A stretch of DNA of 40,671 nt. It comes from Ichthyophthirius multifiliis (Eukaryota > Ciliophora > Oligohymenophorea > Hymenostomatida). The stretch spans positions 1 to 40,671 of the forward strand of contig NW_004086155.1 in NCBI RefSeq assembly GCF_000220395.1, in the 5' to 3' direction. The notes under the pieces are model-generated. The model worked only from the letters and a program-made list of their open reading frames with translations. It was not told where the DNA came from and searched no databases. The translations under genes were made by a program, and so were the position numbers. Shown piece after piece: positions 34,675 through 40,671 of this stretch. How positions within the stretch are numbered: position 1 is the first letter of the stretch; each line of letters opens with the position of its first letter.

Positions 34675-37600
34675 TCAAAACAAATCTAAATCTAAATCTT
34701 ATTAAAAAACTCTAATAATTTTTTAAATTTATAAAGATGTAAACAGCTTATCTCTCAAAAATTAACAATATACATACTTAGCTTTATTTCCTTTAGTAAG
34801 CTTACTCTTAAACAAAATAAACTTAACAGCAGAGACTAAAATTCCAATAACAACAATATCATAAGCTAATAAAATACAATAAGATTAAATCCAACTATTA
34901 GATGCATCATATGTAGTATTTGCAACATTAACCATAATACTATAATAACAAAAACATAAAGAACATAAACTTATTAAAATTCCTAAATATTGAAGTATTA
35001 TATTTTTTGCTGAAAAAAGCTTATTAATTATAAAACAAACAATATTTAAGATTATTGATAGAATTAAATTTATAATTAATTATTAAAATTAACTATAATT
35101 ATAAACAAAAATAGTATTAGCAGCCAAACAAAAGATTATTTTGAAATAATAAATTGTTAATCTTAGAGATCTTGAAATATCTTCATCATACATAAAGAAA
35201 ATTAAATAAATTTCATGCATTTTTAATATTCCGATTAACATATTAAACCCTGAAACTATATTTTGCATTTTTTTTTCATCATTTTAATCTTATTATAATG
35301 ATTTTATATCGAAAATTTTATTGTTTTTATTTTACAAACAATATGTTTAAGATTTTTCATTTACTCTGTTAAAATTATTTGCCCATCTTTCTTAATTCTA
35401 TAATTTTTTTCTTTATAATTATTGATATTTTTCAGGCATAATAGAAGAAGGATCTAAATGTAAATGTAACTTTTATTTTGACTTATGAAATTAAGATTTT
35501 ATTAAATTTATTGATTATATAGGACTATGGTTTGTGCTTTATAATTGTTAACTATTTTTTAGATTAAAATTAGTCAAATTATCTTCTTACAGTTATTAAT
35601 TTCCTATAGAATATATTTTTTTTTATTAAAAAAAAGTGTTTTTAGGGGAACTATCAACTCCTTTTTTATGTAAATAATTTATAAATAATTTTTATATTAC
35701 TTTATGGAGAAGCTTATTCATTTCTTACAAAATCTATTGTATTAGTAGCATATTATGCATTCTAATCTTATCTATTTATATTTTCTACTTTAAGATTATT
35801 TTAAGAAGTTTTATATCCTCTTATATAAACAGGTTTAGTTTATAAATATTATTTATTATCATGAAATTATTATTAATCAAATTAATTATCATACGAAAAC
35901 TATTAAAGTAATTGATCTACTTATTTTTTTTCTTTTGTATTTTCATATAAATTATTATTTTATTAAAGCTATATATCATTCTAACTTTTTTATGATCTAC
36001 TTTATTTTATACCCAAAATATTATTTAAATTTAATTCTAATTAAATTTCATTTTAAATTTATGCTTTTAAATATAGATTAAAAAATAATAGATTATATTA
36101 TAAAAAATACCTGAATTCTTAAAATTTAATTAACTTTTTTTAATATTATTTTATTTTAATAAATTATTAATTTTTTCTTTAGCTATTGCAGCTTTGTCTA
36201 ATTATCTCAAATAAACTAGAAATATAATATAGAATTAATTCGATACATAAATTATCCATACAGTTGCATATTTATACCATTCGCTTAAATTTTTTAAATT
36301 TTCAATGCCTTATTCACTAAACATATTTTTTAAATTTTGGTTATCCGTAAAAATACTTTCTATATCATCTACTAGTGTTTATTTTCCCTATTTTTTACAT
36401 TAACATATAACTGAAGATACTAATTTCTTTTTATTTATTTATTAAACTTTATTACAGTTTCCTTATTCCCATTTATTATTAATTTAAGTTAAACACGAAA
36501 ACCCAGTTGTAGAATTCGAAGGATTAGGAAGAGTGAATGTATTAGCAATTTAAGTATTAATAGGTTATTTTTATATTTCATTTGTCTATTTATTAACAGT
36601 TTAATAAGTTATTTAATTATCAAATACTTAAAATTATTATTTATCTGGATAAGGGAAACTTTTATCATATTTAACTATATTAGCTGGATAGTTTCTCATT
36701 TTTACATCATAAGTCATTTTTTCTTACCCTTCTTCGTCAATAAATTTCATAATTTATTCACTATTATTATCTTTATCTTTATTTTATTATTATTCATTAT
36801 TTTCATAAGAATTAGTCAAGTAATTTTATTTTAAAAACTTAAAGCTTACTTTTTAAGATTTAACTATATTTTTTTAAGAAATCTAAGACTCGTTAGGAAT
36901 AACATTGAGATTTAAAATTTCTGATGAAAGTTAGATTAAACCGACATATTATTTATCTAAAAAAATATTTTCTTCATCCGAAAATTTCCCTCTGTCTATT
37001 TTTTGAATACTTTATATACTAGAAACTTATTATAAAACTAATTATATAGACGAAAAATATTATTAATATTACTAAACGTCTTTAGCTTATATTTTTTTTA
37101 TTATATTTTCTTATTCAATTAAAGTTTATTCTATTTTCGATAAATAATCTAATATATCTTTGTATTTTAAAATATTCATTATTTAATCTAATAAGTTTTA
37201 AGAAATTAAGTTAATTGTCATTTATATTTAGACTTAAACATCTTGATTATCATTAAATTTTTATTATTAAAAAAGTAAATCTTCGTAAATATTTTTGACA
37301 ATTTTAATTAAATTTTAATCTTATTTTAGCTCTTCGTTTATTAATATATTGGAAACAATATCTTAAACAAGAATACATAGTTAAATAACTATTTGTTATT
37401 TAAAAGGTATTTAAATAATTATTTTGTAAGTTTCTTGTACTAAATAAACATATTATTAAACGTTTTCATAAGAATTTTTTATTTCAACATTTTAAGTCAT
37501 ATTTCTAACCGCACCCAAATTATCAAATACACAGCCTATGATTACTTTTGCCCCGAACGGCAAAATCGTTGATATTCTACTGATAGTAGATTTTACATTT

Positions 37601-40600
37601 AGAGCATATCTCTTAGTAAATTGCGGATTTAAAATTTCATATTAAAAATCTTCTTAACTTTTATAATAAAAGAAATTATAATATAGAGGCTAATCTTAAT
37701 CTTAGCAGTTATTAATTTAGAAAACATAATTTTATTTTAAACTAAAAATTTCTTATTATTAATTATTAAAATTTTAAAAAAGGCAATTTAAAGGCGGCAA
37801 ATTAGCTTTTAAAGAAAAAATAATTAAAGAAGGCTATTATATACTAAGGATCAAAAACTGCAAATCTTATTTAATAAGAATTTTCTTCTTCATTTATAAA
37901 ATCATTAAAATAATTCCATGTTTAAAATCTTACTTAATTATGAAAAAACTTTATAGTATTTTTCACATCGTTTTAATACAATACAGCGCCACTAAAAAAT
38001 AAATTGTCTAAATTATTCTTTCCTTCATAATTTAATTATACAAAAATTTATTAATTTAAATTTATTCTTTAAGAAAAATCGTTTATTGATGTATTAGAAT
38101 TTAAAGGAGGTATATTTTATTCCAAAATAATAAAACTTTGTAAATTTTAAACTACGATACCATCTTTTTCTCCTTCTAAAATAAAATAATAAAGATTATA
38201 GGCTTCTAAAGATTTTTCTTATACTTTTATTTACAATATATTTTATTTCATATTAGGGTCAACAATTAAATCATTTTTATAATCCCGACAATCGTTTTAA
38301 CTTTTTGCAGTTATACATTTCCATTTAATTTTAATACCATAGTTATTGTTTTTTTATACTTCCTTTTCACTTGGAGATAAATCTAAATTATCAATGAAAG
38401 CATTTACATAAAAAGAATTCGAAAAAGATTAAATACTGCTCATACCTTATATTTATACTATTTATTAGCTTTTTTATACCAAAAAAGAGTGTATTATTTC
38501 TTAAAATATTTAACTATTATTTGCGTCTGAGACAGTTATTTTTATTTGATATGTTTTATCTAATATAAGTGTATATGGCTATATATTAACTATATGCTCA
38601 TTATCTATAGTTTATTTTTCTATATTTATATTTAAATTATTTTACAAATTATCCATTTATTCGATTTTTAATAGCATATTTTTTCATTCACTTTTTTTAA
38701 TTTTTCTATAGGATCGCATTATAGATAATAAAAAATAACTTTAAGTTTGAATTCTTCATACCTAAAAACAATATCTTTACTGTTTTCTAATTATAAATCA
38801 ATAAATTTATCATTTTTTGTATTTATATTTATAACTACACTTTACTTTTGTTAAAAAACAGTTTCTATTTATACTTCGAATTGATAAAAGCTACTTCCTT
38901 TAAAAGTCATACTTGGAATAACTAATATAAAATTATTTTATTATTATTATAATTATGCATTCAATTAATTTATAAATTATTAACTTTCAGATGAAGCTAT
39001 TGATATCCAATTTATACTTTTAGGAATTCTTTTTCCTATATTTTATAATTAACTAATTTGAATAAATAATTCATCACATTTCGAAATTAAAGTTGGCGAA
39101 TTTATTGTAATTATAGGACTTAAAGGATTTTAATCATAAATAATTTTTCCTTTTATTTTTTAAATAAATTAAGTACATTCTACTCCTTTATATGTAATTT
39201 TGAATACATTTTCTTTAATAACTATTATATCATCTTTGTTTATTATGCTTTAAGGACTTAATCTAATAGTAAGCTTATTTTAAATAAAAGAACAGGCAAT
39301 ATCATTACTTAATTTTTATGTTATAAATTATTAATTTAAAACTTCTGAACAAAGTAAATAAGAAAACCTTGATTTTTATTAATCATTTTGCAAATTCGAA
39401 TTATTCAAAATTAGATTAGTTATTACTCCTAAATTAAAATAATCAAAATTAACAAATAATAGTTCAAAATCGTTACTAAAAATAATTTAAACATTTAATT
39501 CTTAACAAGAATCACATTATTTCAATTAATTAAAATCAAAATATAAATCAGGAATGCATGAGATACATTCATTTATAGTGCATTACCCACATCCAATAAG
39601 CACATTTTTACATTCAAAACATTATTTTTAATAATCATTTGAAAAGATTGAATACAAAGGACAATCGCATTAATCTCCAACTCTATTTCCAAAACAGCCA
39701 TTACAAGTCAAACCATTATCACATGATTTACATTTGTTGTCACAAAATGAACATTATCTATTACTTGCATTTTTATATTTGCCTTATTGACAATCTATTA
39801 AGCAACTCTAATTATCAAAAAAAAATCCTAAATTACAGCTTTAGCATAAAGTTAAACTAGTACAATTTTCACACTTGCTATCACATGAAGTACAAGTTCT
39901 ATTAGAATCATTTTTAAACTTCCCAATCGGACATTCCGAAACACATAAAGAATTATCTAGAAAAAAGTTTAAATTGCAACTTTAGCATAAAGTTGTGCTT
40001 GTACACGAAGAACAACTAACATCACATAAAGTACAAGTTTTATCAGAATCATTTTTAAATTTACCAATCGGGCATTGCTTAACGCAAAAAGAGTTATCTA
40101 GATAAAACAATTTATTGCAGCTTTAGCATATAGATAAACCTGTACATGAAGAACAACTACTATCACATGAAGTACAAGTTCTATTTAAATCATTTTTAAA
40201 CTTCCCAATAGGACATTCTTAAATACAAATAGAGTTATCGAGATAAAATCCTTAATTGCAGCTTTAGCATAAAGTTGTACTTGTACACGAAGAACAACTA
40301 GTATCACATTAAATACAAGTTCTATCTGGATTATTTTTAAACTTCCCAATAGGACATTCTTAAATACAAGAAACATTTTCTAGATAAAATCCTTAATTGC
40401 AGCTTTAGCATAAAGATAAACTTGTACACGAAAAACAACTACTATCACATGAAGTACAAGTTCTATCAGAATTATTTTTAAACTTCCCAACAGGGCATTC
40501 TTAAACACAAATAGAGTTATTAAGATAAAATCCTTAATTGCAACTTTAACATATACTTAAACTGGTACATTAAGTACAACTATTATCACATAAAGTACAA

Positions 40601-40671
40601 GTTCTATTTAAATTATTTTTAAACTTTCCAATAGACATTCTTAAATGCAAGAATACATTTTCTAGATAAAA
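34675..40671 (-). CDS. REJ/GPS surface protein, polycystin-1-like, 5' end off window
   Basis: Minus strand, stop at 34675-34677; the start lies beyond 40671, so at least ~1,900 residues are seen. Domain order from the N-terminal side: tandem 47-residue furin-type Cys-rich units (39,790-40,671), one Cys-rich block without regular period (39,540-39,790; FECKNVLIGCGQC), a REJ region (about 37,700-39,200; SPIITINSPTLISKCDELFI, IPKSINWISIASS), a GPS-like motif (36,385-36,510; NKWEQGNC..VICQCK), helix WYKYATVWIIYV at about 36,240, a loop with introns (one at about 35,642-35,691), then a helix bundle at 34,750-35,250 preceded by FFMYDEDISRSLRLTIYYF and ending in a basic tail. This is the architecture of polycystin-1/REJ proteins without the channel unit. 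Such proteins are large surface receptors or adhesion molecules, sometimes self-cleaved at GPS. Ligand and cleavage here are unproven; the HL-T/S cleavage dipeptide is not obvious. Confidence 0.84.
39779..40671 (-). repeat. 141-bp tandem repeat coding a 47-residue Cys-rich unit
   Basis: The segment CTTCCCAAT (or near copy) recurs on the + strand at 39919, 40060, 40201, 40342, 40483 and 40624, exactly every 141 bp. Each unit reads CPIGKFKN.S.RTCTSC, then CDSSCSSCTS, then LCQSCN.GFYLDN, eight Cys per 47 residues, typical furin-like/EGF-receptor growth-factor repeats. Units are very similar at DNA level, so recent duplication or gene conversion is likely. The copy at the window edge (40,630-40,655) has two compensating one-base differences that garble seven residues. 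The array continues off the window. Confidence 0.92.

Noticed and set aside
39919-40671. Regularly spaced 141-bp repeats as a possible CRISPR array or satellite
   Set aside because: The whole unit, not just a short repeat, is conserved, and it encodes a furin-like Cys-rich motif in the frame of the REJ protein.
1-40671. tRNA, rRNA or snRNA genes
   Set aside because: Such genes would show as G+C islands in this DNA; every island found is accounted for by a protein gene.
1-40671. Transposons or virus-derived elements
   Set aside because: No transposase, reverse transcriptase, integrase or capsid-like motif, and no terminal repeats were seen; low-complexity N/Q tracts belong to host genes.

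Overview
The window is protist nuclear DNA, extremely AT-rich, and only makes sense with TAA and TAG read as glutamine and TGA as the sole stop. Read that way, long conserved proteins appear in every region. This code, the dense genes, the many 30-60 nt GT..AG introns and the N/Q-rich linkers point to an oligohymenophorean ciliate macronuclear genome. The AT level is closer to Ichthyophthirius-type genomes than to Tetrahymena or Paramecium (an inference). No telomere repeat, transposon, viral element, tRNA or CRISPR array was recognised.

Layout: 616-7453 (+) C2CD3-like centriole protein with several C2 domains; 7654-13947 (+) a giant polycystin (TRPP) protein carrying two complete six-helix channel units in one reading frame; 14030-15369 (+) unrecognised protein; 15460-16466 (-) VAP, an MSP-domain ER tether; 16467-18325 gene-poor with one weak membrane-protein ORF; 18326-23372 (+) two-pore channel (TPC) with an EF-hand pair between its two halves; 23674-24818 (+) conserved-looking seven-exon protein of unknown role; 25271-28212 (+) CAMK-type Ser/Thr kinase; 28633-29127 (-) small secreted or surface protein with three CX3C pairs; 29925-33209 (+) importin-5-type karyopherin; 33710-34189 (-) possible orphan membrane protein; 34675 to beyond the right edge (-) a polycystin-1-like surface protein with 47-residue cysteine-rich repeats, a REJ region, a GPS-like motif and multiple membrane helices.

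Functionally the window is rich in ciliary and calcium-signalling parts (C2CD3, double polycystin, TPC, REJ/GPS protein), but nothing in the sequence shows co-regulation; each gene appears to be its own transcription unit. Nine reading-frame breaks sit in or beside runs of A, eight of which would be healed by one more A. I read these as homopolymer undercalls in the assembly rather than as broken genes. The most interesting object is the double polycystin: a channel with two 6-TM repeats fused by a Q/N-rich linker, analogous to how TPCs are built.
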